From Corydoras sp. C115 (Eukaryota > Chordata > Actinopteri > Siluriformes > Callichthyidae): 64,000 nt of DNA. Every line of letters starts with the position of its first letter. The stretch's first letter is position 1. Of this stretch, positions 1 through 12,145 are shown in pieces. The DNA lies in contig JAFMOC010000226.1 of the NCBI GenBank assembly GCA_019802505.1, positions 207,001 to 271,000 on the forward strand, written 5' to 3'. Below the pieces are notes generated by a model, which ran no database searches, had not been told where the DNA came from, and saw nothing but the letters and a program-made list of their open reading frames with translations. The position numbers and the translations under genes were made by a program.

Positions 1-2875
1 TCATCTTTAGAGAATGATACGGCGGATTCTCCCACCATCGCCGTGTTTGGGACTTTATCTTCTCAGCATATTCAATCAGTAATCGAAGAAGAACTGAAGC
101 AAGCTGCTGGAGAATTTCCACCTTATGACATCACAATGATGACATCACAATCTCAGGCCGAGGCTCCTGTAGTGCTGGCGGCGCAGCAGAGTGATCCCTT
201 CATCATTTTGCCAACCGCAATGTCCAGGCAGCCGGTTCCAGAAAGTGCATCCTCTTTCCTCCCCTCTCATAATGTCCCACTGATGGGACATGCACCTCAG
301 GCTGCTACTGAAATAACTGCTGTGTCATCGAAATCTGGACCCGTTACCCGAGAAAGAGCCGAGAGGCCGGTAATTGAGTTTCCACCACCACCCACATTTT
401 CGCCACCAGCTCTGCCGACGGAGTGTTCACCTCAGCCATGGACTGACCACCAGGCAGTTCTAATCCCCACAGGCTTCACAGAATCTCCTGCATCTACGGT
501 TGGCCAGGCTTCTTTTATTTCGGCGAAACCTACTACTCCCCAAATGCATAAGTGCCCACCCCCAGTTCCACCCAAACCGATGTGCAAACCAGGCGGTATG
601 GTGTTTCACAGATCGAGAGAGAGTTTACACCAATCAGGGTTCTCCGAACCAGTGACTGCTCATACTGGGCGGGCTGCAACTTTACCCAGAACGAAAGAAC
701 CTCCCAAAGTCCTTTCGCTGTCTTTGACCGCCCCAACTGACAGTAAGCACAGTGTTTCATCACCGAAATCTCCATTATCACCAAGATTTGCCAAGACACT
801 TGAGACCTATGTGGTGATAACATTGCCATCAGAACCTGGATCACCTGTGGAAGGCATCACAACCCAAGCTCCCACACGTAGATCATCTCTTCCAAGCACC
901 AGACAACATGCTCCTACTAGTTCGCCAACGGTGTCCGTTCCTGTGGCCGTGAGTTCGGCATCCACCATATATACCCCACCATATGCTCCATCAGCCCCAG
1001 TTGTGGTGGCGCCAATGATTCCAGTGAAAAGTTCATGTCCACCAGTAGAACGCCCAACGGAGACCCTGACTCACACGGACTCCGCTGTGATTACAGTAAG
1101 CGACATGCCCCCGCCATTGCACTTTGCATCAGTTCCCTCAAGCGTGGTTTCCATGACATCTCTAATGTCGTCCGTCTCAGCGTTTGCACCTCAAAAAGAA
1201 CTGATTGGTTCTTCAGTTTACAGTGAAAGCACGCAGAGCTCTACACCTGCAGCAGCAGTTTCTGATTTAATAATGATTTCACCACATAGATCAATTAAAG
1301 AATCAGCCGTGATGTCATCAGCTCCCACTATAGACTTCAAAACAAATGTTGTATCATCAGGGATTCCATATCCGACTCTGTGCGCCAGTAATGCTGCGGC
1401 ACCACCAACCCTGTTACCCGAGTCAGTGGTAGAACCATCACTGGTGAAACCATCGGCCGTTACGCCAAATGGTACTGCAATCTCATACGAGGGACGGAGA
1501 GTTTCTGTTGACATGGAGCCCAGTCGTGAAAACCAATTATTTCAATTTCAAATGGTTTCTCCGGCTTCTGCATCAATCGCTCAACCCAGAGCAGCCACGG
1601 AGAACACGCAAGGGCTACAAATGGAGCAAATACTACCTGTGTCATGTCTAAATGCCAATGTCACATCACATGATCACATGCAACAGCATCGGCTATTAAA
1701 TAATTTGCAAGAGGTTGCAGCAGTGCGTTTTCCAGCAGACGTACGAACTTCACCTGCACCATTTACAAAACCAGAACCGCAAAGAAGTGATGATGTCATC
1801 TTCAGTGCAAGCCAAGTGCTCCCTGCGGTCACAACCAAACCTTTTATGATGCCAAGTCTTGTGGCACAAGTCGTCACAACTGAAGTCCAGAGAACTACAA
1901 CCGTGTCCGTCGTCCAGGACGGTATACCCATTGAGATTTTGTCGGAACCATCGGGCGTGGCGGTCAGAATCCAACCAGAAAAGGCGGCGAAGGCCAAACC
2001 AAATGGAAAAACGTTTCCTGAAGATGTCATAGACCTCACAACTCTAAAGGTCAGCGTTTCGATGACTGACCGGGGAATGGATTTGACGGCTCCCGAATCT
2101 GGGCCGAACGACGTGGTTGGTCGGCAGATTACTGCGGTGCAACCAGAAGTTGTGAACCTGAGTGCTGAAATATCTCCAGCTACAACGCTCACTGTTGTGA
2201 CGGATAACGTGACCATCGTTACCTGCACTGCAACAATTACCTATAACAATAATAGCATCATAACGGTCGGAAAACCTCTTAGTTTGGCAAGCGTCACTTC
2301 AGCTCCCCTCTCACTTACGACCTATAATCCGTTCGAACCACTGACACAAATAGTTTACCGACCCGTAAACTCACATCCGAAGCCTACGACCAATCAAGAA
2401 ATACCTATTAACCTGTCATATGGGGCAACTAAAATCATACCACCTTCCTCCTTATCAGCCACACCTGATCCAGTCAGCAAAACTGGTGTACCCATCAAGA
2501 TTGAAACGTCAGCAGGTGGAGCTATAGATCTCACTGTATCAAAGCCAATGGCGACCCTGGTGACCATGTCGTCTTCCTCTGAGGTGGTCACAAGTGTGGT
2601 GGAGGACGAAGTGGCACCTATAGATCTGACAGCAGGACGGAGAACGGTGTGCTGTGATATCCTCTATAGGCTCCCGTTCACGGGGAGCTGCAGAACACAA
2701 CCTCCAGTCTCCAACAAATTTGATGACGGCCATCACCAGGACGACGCCGCGGTCGTGGGACGACCCATGAAGCCTGATGGCGAACGGTTAGGCTATGAGA
2801 CCACAAATGGGTTTGTTCCCCGGAATGGGGCGCCGGATATGGCGATTGATTTGACGTCGGCGAAACTGTCGCGAG
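1..2875 (+). CDS. pclo: Piccolo, large internal coding exon (5' end outside window)
   Basis: Frame 1 is open from base 1 without a needed start codon, so the exon enters from upstream. It ends at CGAG|GTCAGT (phase 1). The product is a Ser/Thr/Pro-rich, probably disordered part of Piccolo, the giant scaffold of the presynaptic active zone. Visible features are an SH3/profilin-type proline motif PPPVPPKP near residue 180, a Cys-containing block CCDILYRLPF near residue 886, and a series of short xIDLT/INLS motifs between residues 676 and 948 that resemble CtBP-binding PxDLS motifs. Identity rests on the continuous frame into the next two exons, which match vertebrate Piccolo closely. This exon alone is poorly conserved. 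Confidence 0.93.
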
Positions 2876-3165
2876 GTCAGTATGATGGATGTTCAGTCGA
2901 GTGTTTTTTTTTTTATGTGATCATGTGATCAGCCTTTGAATTATTTTCCTTCATTTGTTGTTTTTTCTATTCTTTACACAGATGCATGCATGTGCCTTCA
3001 TGTTCTTCCTCACTGTTTTGGCTTTGCGTCATGCTAGCACCGCCGTGTTCCTGCATGCGCTCTGGTTTCCGCTTTGTAGTCGTTTATTCCTCGGATTTGC
3101 ATGGCCTAGCTATATTTTTAATAGCCGATGTATTTGACTAAAGTATACGTTTCCAACCACCACAG

Positions 3166-4796
3166 ATGAAGCCTTGGACTACTCAAAGAAAAGCAACCTG
3201 ACGACCGCCCAGTTTCCAAAAGAAACAGCGACTGATGTTAATAATGTCATAAGTTCGGAACACGAACCCACCCCATCAACACTTGCGATTACTACACAGC
3301 CAGGCTCTATATTCAATACAACATGCAATACTCTCACCAGCCTGATGGAGCCTCATTCAGCTCAGCAATTAGCTTATGATCTAATCAACACTGAAAGAAA
3401 CCAATCAATTTTCTTAGAAACCGGATTATCCAAAGAAATAATTCCCGCTGCTCTGGCCAGCTTGCTTCCGTCATTAACCGCCTTCCCAGAGCTGTACTCA
3501 GATGCTACTCTTGAAGCCATAGCAGCCTCGCTTGATGTTCTGGTTTCTCCGAGTTTCCCTCCTCTGGAGGATTGCAAAAGCCAGCAGTATCAAGCTGAGC
3601 ACGAGCTTCTGCAGCTGGAAAAGCTGAAGCAGTTATGCCTGGCTGAGGAGCTGGAGTGGGAACGGCAGGAGATCCAACGTTACCGTGAGCAGGAGGAGCT
3701 GATCGTCCGGAAGGAGTTGGAGGAACTTCAAACCATAAAACAGCAGCTTTTAATGCAGCAGGAAGAAGAACGTAAGGCCCACATGATTCTTCAGCAGGAG
3801 ACGTTTGCCCAGCAGCAACTACAGCTTCAGCAAATTCACCATCTGCAGCAGCAACTACAACAACAGCTGGAGGAGCAGAAGGTTTACCCCTATGGCCTTG
3901 ACGGCAGCCAAAGCCTACGGTCGGGCATTGTTCTAGAGCCTCAGTACTGGCCGGTAAAGGACGACTCCGCTGTGGTATCGACCACCTATGGACCTGTGAC
4001 CAGCCAAGGGTGGCACACGGCTCCCGCTCGCGGTTTCAATGTCGCCAAAGCAGATTTTCATAAAGATGAACACTCTGGACAAAATGTGAATTCTGAAAAG
4101 GGTTCCTCTGTGAACAGACCAGGCATTGACCAAAGCAGTAAGAAAATAGAGGACAGTGGTGTCCAATCAGATGAGGACGAAGAAGAGGAAGAAGAAGGAG
4201 AGGAAAGGCCTTATTCTGGAAGGAGGCGAAGAAACCGGCGAAGTGTGGACAGCTGTATGCAAACTGATGATGAGGACCAGGAAGAATGGGAGGTCCCCGT
4301 TAGGAGCAGGCGCAGGTCTCGGTCCAGTAGACACGTCGATGGAGAAAAGATCAAAGGCTCCAAAGTGTCGAGCATTGCAATTCAGACTGTAGCGGAGATC
4401 TCGGTTCAGACGGATCATTCGGGGACCATCAAGCAGTCACCGGTCCGAGCTCAAATCGATACTACCGTGGACCTGCACAGAGGACAAACCGAGAGCGACT
4501 CGGACGTCCTTTCCGACAAAGACAAGAGGCGTTTAATTCCAGCTGAAATTGGTTTCAACACGCATTTGAAAGCTGACGGCGTCTCGTCAATTCCCAAATC
4601 TCCCAAGGTTCTGTATTCGCCAGTCTCACCGGTGTCTCCTGGAAAGGGCACCAAGAAGATGCTTACAGCAGAACCGTCCAGGCAGCCCAGTAGCCCGAGA
4701 TCCCTGAGGACCTCACAGCGATCGCTTTCTGATCCCAAGTGTCTGAGTCCCATGACTGATGACAGGATCATGTATCAGTACTCCGATGTTTGTTCT
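3166..4796 (+). CDS. pclo: Piccolo, second large coding exon with Gln-rich coiled coil
   Basis: The acceptor is CCACCACAG|AT and the donor TTCT|GTAAGT. It enters in phase 1 and leaves in phase 0. Residues about 144-240 form a long Gln/Glu/Leu-rich coiled coil (EHELLQLEKLKQL through QQQLQQQLEEQK), the kind of segment through which Piccolo associates with other cytomatrix proteins. An acidic run (DEDEEEEEEGEE) and a basic run (SGRRRRNRRS) follow. Then come repeated xxQTD-type motifs (SCMQTDDED, IAIQTVAEISVQTD) and SP-rich sequence with likely phosphorylation sites (SPVSPVSP). The order matches the vertebrate Piccolo central region. The first methionine-like codon is not a start; this is an internal exon. 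Confidence 0.95.
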
Positions 4797-4813
4797 GTAA
4801 GTATTGTCAATTA

Positions 4814-4985
4814 ATGGCCATTCATCCATTATCTTCCGCTTTATCCTGTAGTAGGGTCGCGGTGGGGGTTCCTTATTCCCATCCAGGGGAGGACGTTGGG
4901 CGCTGGGCAGATACACCCAGGACAAGGCGCCAATCTATCACTGGGCACACACTCACACTCTATATTCAATTGACCTTGATCCAAA
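4814..4985 (-). mobile_element. Abundant SINE, head-truncated
   Basis: Tail and middle only; begins 18 bp after the donor of pclo exon 2 in this window and stops at TTGACCTTGATCCAAAA. Confidence 0.85.
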
Positions 4986-5182
4986 ATCAGTTATAGGTCA
5001 CATTTATGTACCCGTGTTTTTGACCTAGTGATTTAATTTTTTAATTTTTTCGCTGTACATCTGCTATTTAGATCGAATGTGACACAGCAGGTTAGAGAAC
5101 TGTCAACAATATTGTTTTTATATTTATATTGCCTTGTTTTATAGATACTGTATAAAATGAAAACTTTCTTTTTCACTTGCAG

Positions 5183-7337
5183 AACAAAGGCTCACAGAGT
5201 GGAACCCCGGTTGGCTCCCAGAAGAAAATAAAACGTACCCTTCCCCATCCACCCCCTGAGGACGATTCTCTGGTGGGCTCGTTGGGATATAGTACCGGCT
5301 CGTCCCGAAGACGGATGTGCAGAAACACCACCATGGCTCGGGCAAAGATTTTGCAAGATATCGACAAGGAGTTGGATTTGGTCGAGAGGGAGTCTTCAAA
5401 GCTCCGAAAGAAGCAAGCAGAATTAGATGAAGAGGAGAAAGAGATTGATGCCAAGTTGAGGTACCTCGAAATGGGAATTAATCGAAGGAAGGAGGCTTTG
5501 CTAAAAGAACGAGAGAAGAGAGAGAGGGACTACCTGCAGGGGGTGGCAGAGGAGCGCGATTATATGTCTGATAGTGAGGTAGGTAACACTAGGGAAGCTC
5601 GAGGTGGTAGTCATGGGCATGAACGGCCGAGGACCGCCCCTCAGTCAGAGTTTGACCAGTTCATCCCACCACAAACCGAAGCCGATTCGCAATACGCCCA
5701 ACTGGGAAGTCCGTACTCTCATTATCAGTACGCCTCTCAAAGTGAGAACGCAAGTCATTACTCGCAGCAGACGCTCTATCAACAGCAGTCCCTTTACCAC
5801 CAACAGATATCCCCCTATCAGACCCAGTCCATATACTCATCAGTACCTACCCTTAGTCAACAGTCCCAACAAGCTGGGTACGACCACACCTCACAGCTTC
5901 TACTTATGCAACACAAAAGCCACCAGACGACCCTGTCCGACCTTGAACCGAAAATAACCACCAACTACGAGGTGATACGGAACCAGCCGCTTCTCATCGT
6001 TCCCACTTCCACAGAGAGTGGCTATGGGGTCTCACACCTTGGAGGCAAATATAGTAATCTAGACCTCCGGATGGGTCTGGAGGAAAGAGGCAGTATGGCC
6101 AGCAGCCCCATGTCCAGCATTTCGGCAGAATCCTTCTATGCAGACCTTGACCATCATAACGCAAGGAACTACGTGATGATTGATGATATAGGTGAACTCA
6201 CCAAGGGTTCTGCAGGTCTGGGATCAAGTTTTAACATCCCCGACAAGGATATCAGCAAGAGTGACCGGCTGCTTCGAGCGGCCGAGGTCCGGCGGACTGC
6301 AGACGTCACGGACTTCATTGGACCGCTTCAGGCGTCCTCCAGATTACATTCGTATGGGAAGCCGGAGGAGGACGCGATGGAGGAGCCGTACGAGTTAAAG
6401 CTTCTCAAGCAGCAAATCAAGCAAGAGTTCAGGAGGGGCACGGACGGTCTGGATCAGCTGACGGGTCTACCTCATTATCTCCATCCCGACAACTTTCGAC
6501 ATTTCCCAAAGTCAGAGAAATATAGCATTGGTAGGTTGACGCTCGAGAAACAAGCTGCTAAGCAGCTTTCAGCCTCAGTTCTTTATCAGAAGCAATTAAA
6601 AAATAAACGGGCTCTGATGGATCCCAAAATTACCAAGTTTTCCCCCATACAAGAGAGCAGAGACCTGGAACCTGATTACAACAGCCTTCTAGCCTCCACC
6701 GACTCGACGGTTGGAGGACTGTCCAGCAGAGCAAGACTCTTACAAGACGAGATCACGTTCGGTTTAAGGAAGAACTTGGCCGAACTGCAAAAATACCAAG
6801 GTTCCAACATTAGTACCAACCTGGCCCAATCACTCAACCTTAGCCACTCGCTCAACCTTGTGCCTGGCTTAAGGGCTTCCCTTCAAGATGATGGTACCTA
6901 CCCCAGTGGTACCCGCTCCAGACCTTCGTCCAGACCTTCTTCAGTATATGGACTTGACTTGTCCATCAAACGGGACCTGTCCAGCTCCTCACTCAGGTTA
7001 AAGTCAGAAGGTGAAGCCATGGACTCCCAGTTTGGTTTAGCGAGGGTTAAACCAACGAGTTTGCCTATTAGCCAGAGTCGAGGGCGCATCCCCATTGTGG
7101 CTCAGAACTCAGAGGAAGAGAGCCCACTCAGTCCGGTCGGCCAACCCATGGGAATGGCACGGGCGTCCGCCGGACCCCTCCCACCGATTTCTGCTGACTC
7201 TCGGGACCAGTTCGGATCGAGTCACTCTTTGCCGGAGGTGCAGCAGCATATGAGAGAGGAATCAAGGACACGTGGATATGACAGGGACATAGCCTTCATC
7301 ATGGATGATCTCCAGGGTGCCATGTCCGACAGTGAAG
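5183..7337 (+). CDS. pclo: Piccolo, third large coding exon with conserved coiled coil
   Basis: The acceptor is CACTTGCAG|AAC and the donor GAAG|GTAATT, phase 0 in and phase 1 out. Residues about 53-133 form a charged coiled coil (RAKILQDIDKELDLVERES, then LRYLEMGINRRKEALLKERE) that is nearly invariant among vertebrate Piccolo proteins and related to Bassoon. A Tyr/Gln-rich segment follows, then strongly conserved blocks including LEPKITTNYEVIRNQPLLI, ASSPMSSISAESFYADLDHH, SRPSSRPSSVYGLDLSIKR and RGYDRDIAFIMDDLQ. Conservation here is the firmest proof of gene identity. The exon sits immediately before the PDZ/C2 exon cluster, as in other vertebrates. Confidence 0.97.
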
Positions 7338-8452
7338 GTAATTATGTCTAAAGATCTTTGAAGCTGTGGTTGATGTGTCTCATGCATGGTTTTCACGTCG
7401 TTTATGTGACGTCATTAAGTTTCATGACAGTGCAAAAGAGTCAGATGTGTGTTGACCGACCATCTCACCCACATACTGAACTGACAGGACATTACCTGCA
7501 GAACTGTTTCTTAAAAAGTCATGAATAAATGAATGGAAATACTAGCTTCATCCGTCACGGTAAAGCTACTGGTCCCACCATCAACCTCAACCACTGATGA
7601 TTTCTGTTGTGATGTCACGCAGTGAGTGTTGAATGTGACCCATCTTTGCAAGATTCATGTGAAACTGTAGAATAGTTTTGTTTCCCGCTGCAAGTTCACT
7701 GAAATGCAATGCTTGTGTCGCAGCAGGAGGTCCTAGCTGGAAAGTGGAAGGTGAGAGTTTAAAATCCCATCGAAATCCCATAAATCAACTTGTCTCATGC
7801 CATAGTGCCATAGTGTTGAACAGCAGGCACATCTGTGTGGTACACGTCCGCCCCCATCCTGGTGTCCATGTCCATATACAGCACAGGAAACCTCAGACAT
7901 GACTCCGTCATATCGATGGCACATGCATATGTGTTGTACCATGGCATGTGTGAATGCCCGAGCGCTGTGTTTTTTCTTTTCTTTTTGAGGTAAAGCTCAG
8001 TTCATGCCATGCCATGCCATTACTCTCAAGTCGAGTAATGTGTATGATAAATGTCATACATAACCGACATAGAAGTCTCAAATCCTTTTAAATAAACTGT
8101 AAAATCCATCTGTATTACGTATATATTATAAGAGCTGATATTATTTACAATACAATATATAACCTAACACAGGGGTTCTAAATGCGCCTTAGCATGGGAC
8201 CCACATGTTGTCGTGGTCATAAAGCAGTGACCCATTTTTGTAGAATACAAACCTTATAAATGTTTTTTTATAACCTTTATAAACCAATTTAAACATTAAA
8301 TATGCAGGCAAAGTAAACGTAAGAACAATTTGGGAAAAATCCATGGTTCAAATACTCAGGGTCGTTTTTGCTTTTCGCCATCTTGCCTCCGAACGTCATC
8401 ACACATCGTAACCGGCAGACGAATGGTGGTTACCATGGCAACGAGAATGTTT

Positions 8453-8485
<33 letters not shown>

Positions 8486-8984
8486 GGTAAATGACAAGTG
8501 CAATATCAGATGAGCTTTGATTTGTTTTCTAATCCTTATATTATATTAGATATTATATATATATATATAAATATGCATGCATTTATTTATTTATTTATTT
8601 TTACAAGCTGTCAGCCACCTCTCCAGAACGTGTCTGCACCACACTTTTGGGTTGCGACCCACCAGTTGAGAATCGCTTGTCTGACATATCGATTAGGCAT
8701 CGCCTCATCCTCACGTCTACGGCTCCTCAGGGTTGATTGTGTAATGAACCCTTTCATCGCATGAGACCTGGTGAGGGATACAGCTTGCATGCAGAGGCAC
8801 ATGATCCCCACAGTGATGCCGTCTCATGGCTGACACCATGAACCATCATGATTTGAGTGCCGTTTTCTCCGTTTATTTTATGCTCTTGTAGCGTTCGATC
8901 GACATCCATGTGCCTAACTGCTCGGACACACGGTCGGAATTAAACCCTGAGATCCCACAGCTGTTTATCTCTTTTCCTTTAAAG
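7338..8984 (+). other. pclo: pclo intron before the PDZ-proximal exon
   Basis: Apart from the hAT-like element at 8172-8683 the sequence shows no recognisable repeat or ORF. It contains CATGCCATGCCATGCC near 8006. Confidence 0.7.
8172..8683. mobile_element. Degraded hAT-like non-autonomous element
   Basis: It starts CAGGGGTTCTAAATGC and ends GTTGAGAATCGCTTG, imperfect inverted termini of the hAT type. GGGACCCACATG near the left end mirrors GTTGCGACCCACC near the right end. The interior holds a poly(T) run at 8453-8484 and (AT)n. No clear target duplication survives. It lies in a pclo intron. Confidence 0.5.
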
Positions 8985-9073
8985 CCTACCACCTTCAGCA
9001 TGAAGACACCGACTGGTTTGATAAACCTCGTGATGGACGTGCCGGATTCCAGCCGGGACAAGATAAAAGACAG
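8985..9073 (+). CDS. pclo: Piccolo, small exon between coiled coil and PDZ domain
   Basis: The acceptor is CCTTTAAAG|CC and the donor ACAG|GTGACG. The leftover G of the previous exon completes GCC (Ala). It encodes AYHLQHEDTDWFDKPRDGRA and a short tail, matching the conserved AYHLRREETDWFDKP block of mammalian Piccolo. The 89-nt length takes phase 1 to phase 0. No domain of its own. Confidence 0.92.
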
Positions 9074-10401
9074 GTGACGTGTTGAACACATGATACTGAG
9101 GTAGCAACGTCGTTAAGGTCAGTCTGCTTGTTTCGATGGAGCAGTGCCTCTGGTTAGGGTCTACAGAAACAAAGACAAGAGACCACTCTGCATCCATCAG
9201 GGTGTTGTTTGGACTGCTGGTGGACAGATATTAGACTCAAAGCTCTTAAAAAAACACTCAGCAAGTTACAGTATATGTGAAAATCAGAGGAAGCATTGTC
9301 CCTGAAATGGTAGGGGGTGGTGGAGGACAGACCTCCTGAAGCATCAGAATGGGACTGTATGAGAGAGAAAACTATGAAGTTGACTTTTTATTGTATAGTC
9401 CTCAGCGCTCATGACGGTACGTCCTCCCAAGCTCACCGTTGGGACCCAGGACAGCTTTTAAACGATAGTGACATATTTGTAATGAATGGAATGGCCAGGC
9501 AGAGCGTTGAGTGTGAATGACGTCCTGTTTTATGTTCGCTGAGTGGATTAAGGGCGTCATCAGTGCAGGTGACGACGGTTCATACAGCAATGTCATGAAT
9601 TATGTCGCCAAGAAATACGACGCCGAGGAAGCGACGCCGGTGCCCTGAGGATGAAGTGTTTTCATTATTGTGCTGTTGCTTCTCCCCAAATGTAGAGTTA
9701 GATATATAGACTGCTGGGTAATTTAGTATTTCCCTCTGAATGAATGAGTTTTATTTGTTTGTTGCGGCCAAAACATCATCCATGTGGCTTATAAAAGGCA
9801 ATTTCAGCAATCCCCGTGACCCCATCCATCCATTATCTTCCGCTTAATCCTCTACTAGGGTCGCGGGGGGGGGTCCTCATGCCCATCCAGAGGAGAACGT
9901 TTCGGGCACTGGGCAGATACACCCAGGACAGGACAATATGGGGCAATTTGGAGAATTCCATTGACCTTGATCCATGTTTTTGGACTGTGGGAGGAAACCG
10001 GAGAACCCGGAGGAAACCCACACAGACACGAGGAGGACATGCAAACTCCACCCAGATTGGGATTCGAACTGGGAATCCCTAGCACTGACCACTAAGCCCC
10101 ATCCCCGTGACCCCAATAAGGTTAAACAGCTTAGTGAGTCAGTTAATGAATGTATAGTGTCGACTCAGTGGCTCATTAGGTAACACAAGCCTTACAGAAA
10201 GAGGGTCCCCAATCGAGTGACTCAGACATTTCCAATGTGAGATTTGTATGTTCTTCCCGTCTTTGCAGGGCGTTTCGTATACAGTATGTTAGTCTGTTGT
10301 ATTCGTGATCCCAGATTCTTTCCATCGTTCTTGTTTTATCCTTAATGACTAGTGAGTGCAGGGATAGGCCCCCTCATGCGAGTCTCTGTGTTCTCTTGCA
10401 G
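9074..10401 (+). other. pclo: pclo intron with one SINE
   Basis: Only the SINE at 9825-10100 is recognised. The 9074-9809 part is unique-looking; mammals have a few more coding residues at this point but I found no supported exon. Confidence 0.6.
9825..10100 (-). mobile_element. Abundant SINE with 15-bp target duplication
   Basis: Flanked by ATCCCCGTGACCCCA at 9810-9824 and 10101-10115. The middle (CTCACTCACACAGAC region) is deleted. Confidence 0.92.
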
Positions 10402-10477
10402 GTGAAGCCCGTTCATTATCTTTTCCCTCATGTTCGCATCAAACTCCAGAAAGATCCGAAGGACCTCAGTGTGTCAG
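10402..10477 (+). CDS. pclo: Piccolo, exon just before PDZ domain
   Basis: The acceptor is TCTTGCAG|GTG and the donor TCAG|GTGGCG. It encodes VKPVHYLFPHVRIKLQKDPK and DLSVSG, like the MHYIFPHARIKITRD block of mammalian Piccolo that leads into the PDZ domain. The 88-nt intron after it is the shortest in the gene here. Mammals carry extra residues between the preceding exon and this one; a further small exon in 9074-10401 was not recognised. Confidence 0.9.
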
Positions 10478-10565
10478 GTGGCGTCTCTTTATACGATCAC
10501 AATCCAGCTCTTTACACCTCTGACCATCATCCTCAACGTTAAATCCAATAACGCTTCCTCCACAG

Positions 10566-10691
10566 GCAGCGGGTTCGGTGTCCGGGTGGTCGGAGGGAAG
10601 GAAATTCCGGGTGCTAACGGAGAAATCGGCGCGTACATCGCTAAAGTCTCACCCACAAGCACAGCGGAGCTCACTGGAAAACTGGTGGAAG
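10566..10691 (+). CDS. pclo: Piccolo PDZ domain, first half
   Basis: The acceptor is CTCCACAG|GC and the donor GAAG|GTAAAT. It encodes the first half of the PDZ domain with its carboxylate-binding loop (SGFGVRVVGGKEIPGANG) and GEIGAYIAKVSPTSTAELTG. PDZ domains bind the C-termini of partner proteins. For mammalian Piccolo the PDZ domain is reported to interact with the cAMP-GEF Epac2. Mammals have GLGIRI at the loop; FGVRV keeps the hydrophobic pattern. Immediately downstream lies a 15-bp minisatellite that is open in the same frame. Confidence 0.96.
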
Positions 10692-10712
10692 GTAAATTCA
10701 GCTTTTATCTCG

Positions 10713-11056
10713 CGGGTTTAATAATCACGGGTTTAATAATCACAGGTTTAATCATCACATGTTTCACGGGTTTAATAATCACAGGTTTAATAATCACGGG
10801 TTTAATAATCACGGGTTTAATAATCACGGGTTCAATAATCACGGGTTTAATAATCACGGGTTTAATCATCACGGGTTTAATAATCACGGGTTTAATAATC
10901 ACAGGTTTAATAATCACGGGTTTAATAATCACGGGTTTAATAATCACGGGTTTAAAAATCAGAGGTTTAAAAATCACGGGTTTAATAATCACTGGTTTAA
11001 TAATCACGGGTTTATTAATCGCGGGTTTAATAATAGTGGGTTTAATAATTGTGGGT
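10713..11056 (+). repeat. 15-bp minisatellite, about 23 units
   Basis: The unit is TTTAATAATCACGGG with occasional changes, starting 21 bp after the donor of the first PDZ exon. The unit length is a multiple of three, so several frames are open on both strands. Those ORFs are repeat artefacts. Confidence 0.96.
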
Positions 11057-11354
11057 AATTCATCCCGAACCGAAGCTGACCCTCTGATTGGGTGTGGGAT
11101 CAGGACGCTGAATGATGTGTTTTTTGTCCCGGCTGTAGAAGGGGTCCAGAGACGACGGCCTCGCGTTCGTTTGTGTAAGTCTGGTTTGCGTTGAGAGTGT
11201 TTGGGTTTGCCGTGTGTTTCTCATCTCGCTCTATCATTTCCAAAAACTGCTTCTCTAATTCCACGCTTTTACTTCCTGTTTGAGTTTAAAGTGACAGATT
11301 AATGTTTATATATTCAGTCATTAATGCAGCGACTCCGTCAGACAATATCTCAGC

Positions 11355-11540
11355 TGAACTCAGTTTTATTTATAAAGCACTTAAAAAACAACAACGGCTG
11401 CAACAAAGCGCTGCGCAGTGTTAAACTTAAAATATAAATTATTTAAAAAAGTAGAACACAATATAAGCAATTAAACATTAAATCAAATAAAACAAAATAA
11501 ATAAAATTAAAATTAATCAGAATTAAGGCAGCTTTATTTA
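11355..11540 (+). repeat. Partial copy of the 63.4-kb dispersed repeat
   Basis: It shares TTATAAAGCACTT, ACAACAACGGCTGCAA, ATAAGCAATTAAACATTAAA and TCAAATAAAACA, in order, with 63423-63590. AT-rich, no ORF. It lies in the intron that splits the PDZ domain. Confidence 0.6.
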
Positions 11541-11621
11541 TTATTATTATTATTAGTAGTAGTAGTAGTAGTAGTAGTAGTATTTTTAGTTAATTAATTT
11601 ATATAATTAATTAATTAATTA

Positions 11622-11679
<58 letters not shown>

Positions 11680-12036
11680 TTTATTTTATTTTTTTTTTTG
11701 TTAATATTTCTATTATTTATTATTTATAATTTATTATTACTTATGTGAATCACATTGTGGGATAAAGGATTATCTTATTGTTGCTCGGGGGATCAGGGAG
11801 TTTTGTTCGTGTGGTGCAATTTCAGAAATGAACACACCGCACACCCCTCTGAATCCCCCTGCGCTCTCAGCATCAGTCTGACGGCACATCAGTGAGAGTT
11901 TTAGGAATCGCTGCCAGATATCGACGGGAACGTTGCCGGAGCCATAAATATTCTGAGCACACGTCTAGCTCTTTATTTTTTATTTTATCTTTTTTTCCGC
12001 TAACCTCTTTTTTGCTGCTTTCCTCTGGCGCTGCAG

Positions 12037-12145
12037 GAATGCAGGTCCTCGAGTGGAATGGGGTACCTCTGACGGGAAAGACCTATGAGGAAGTGCAGTG
12101 CATTGTGGGTCAGCCGAGTGGGGAGGCTGAGATTTGTGTGCGCCT
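12037..12145 (+). CDS. pclo: Piccolo PDZ domain, second half
   Basis: The acceptor is GCGCTGCAG|GA and the donor CCT|GTAAGT, phase 1 in and phase 2 out. It encodes GMQVLEWNGVPLTGKTYEEV and QCIVGQPSGEAEICVR, the helix and last strands of the PDZ fold, almost identical to mammalian Piccolo. Confidence 0.96.

Noticed and set aside
1..7337. Bassoon instead of Piccolo
   Set aside because: The gene has PDZ and two C2 domains, which Bassoon lacks, and the downstream neighbour is cacna2d1.
10705..11058. ORFs of GLIIT, IIKPV and NNHGF repeats
   Set aside because: They come from a 15-bp intronic minisatellite; open on both strands for the same reason.
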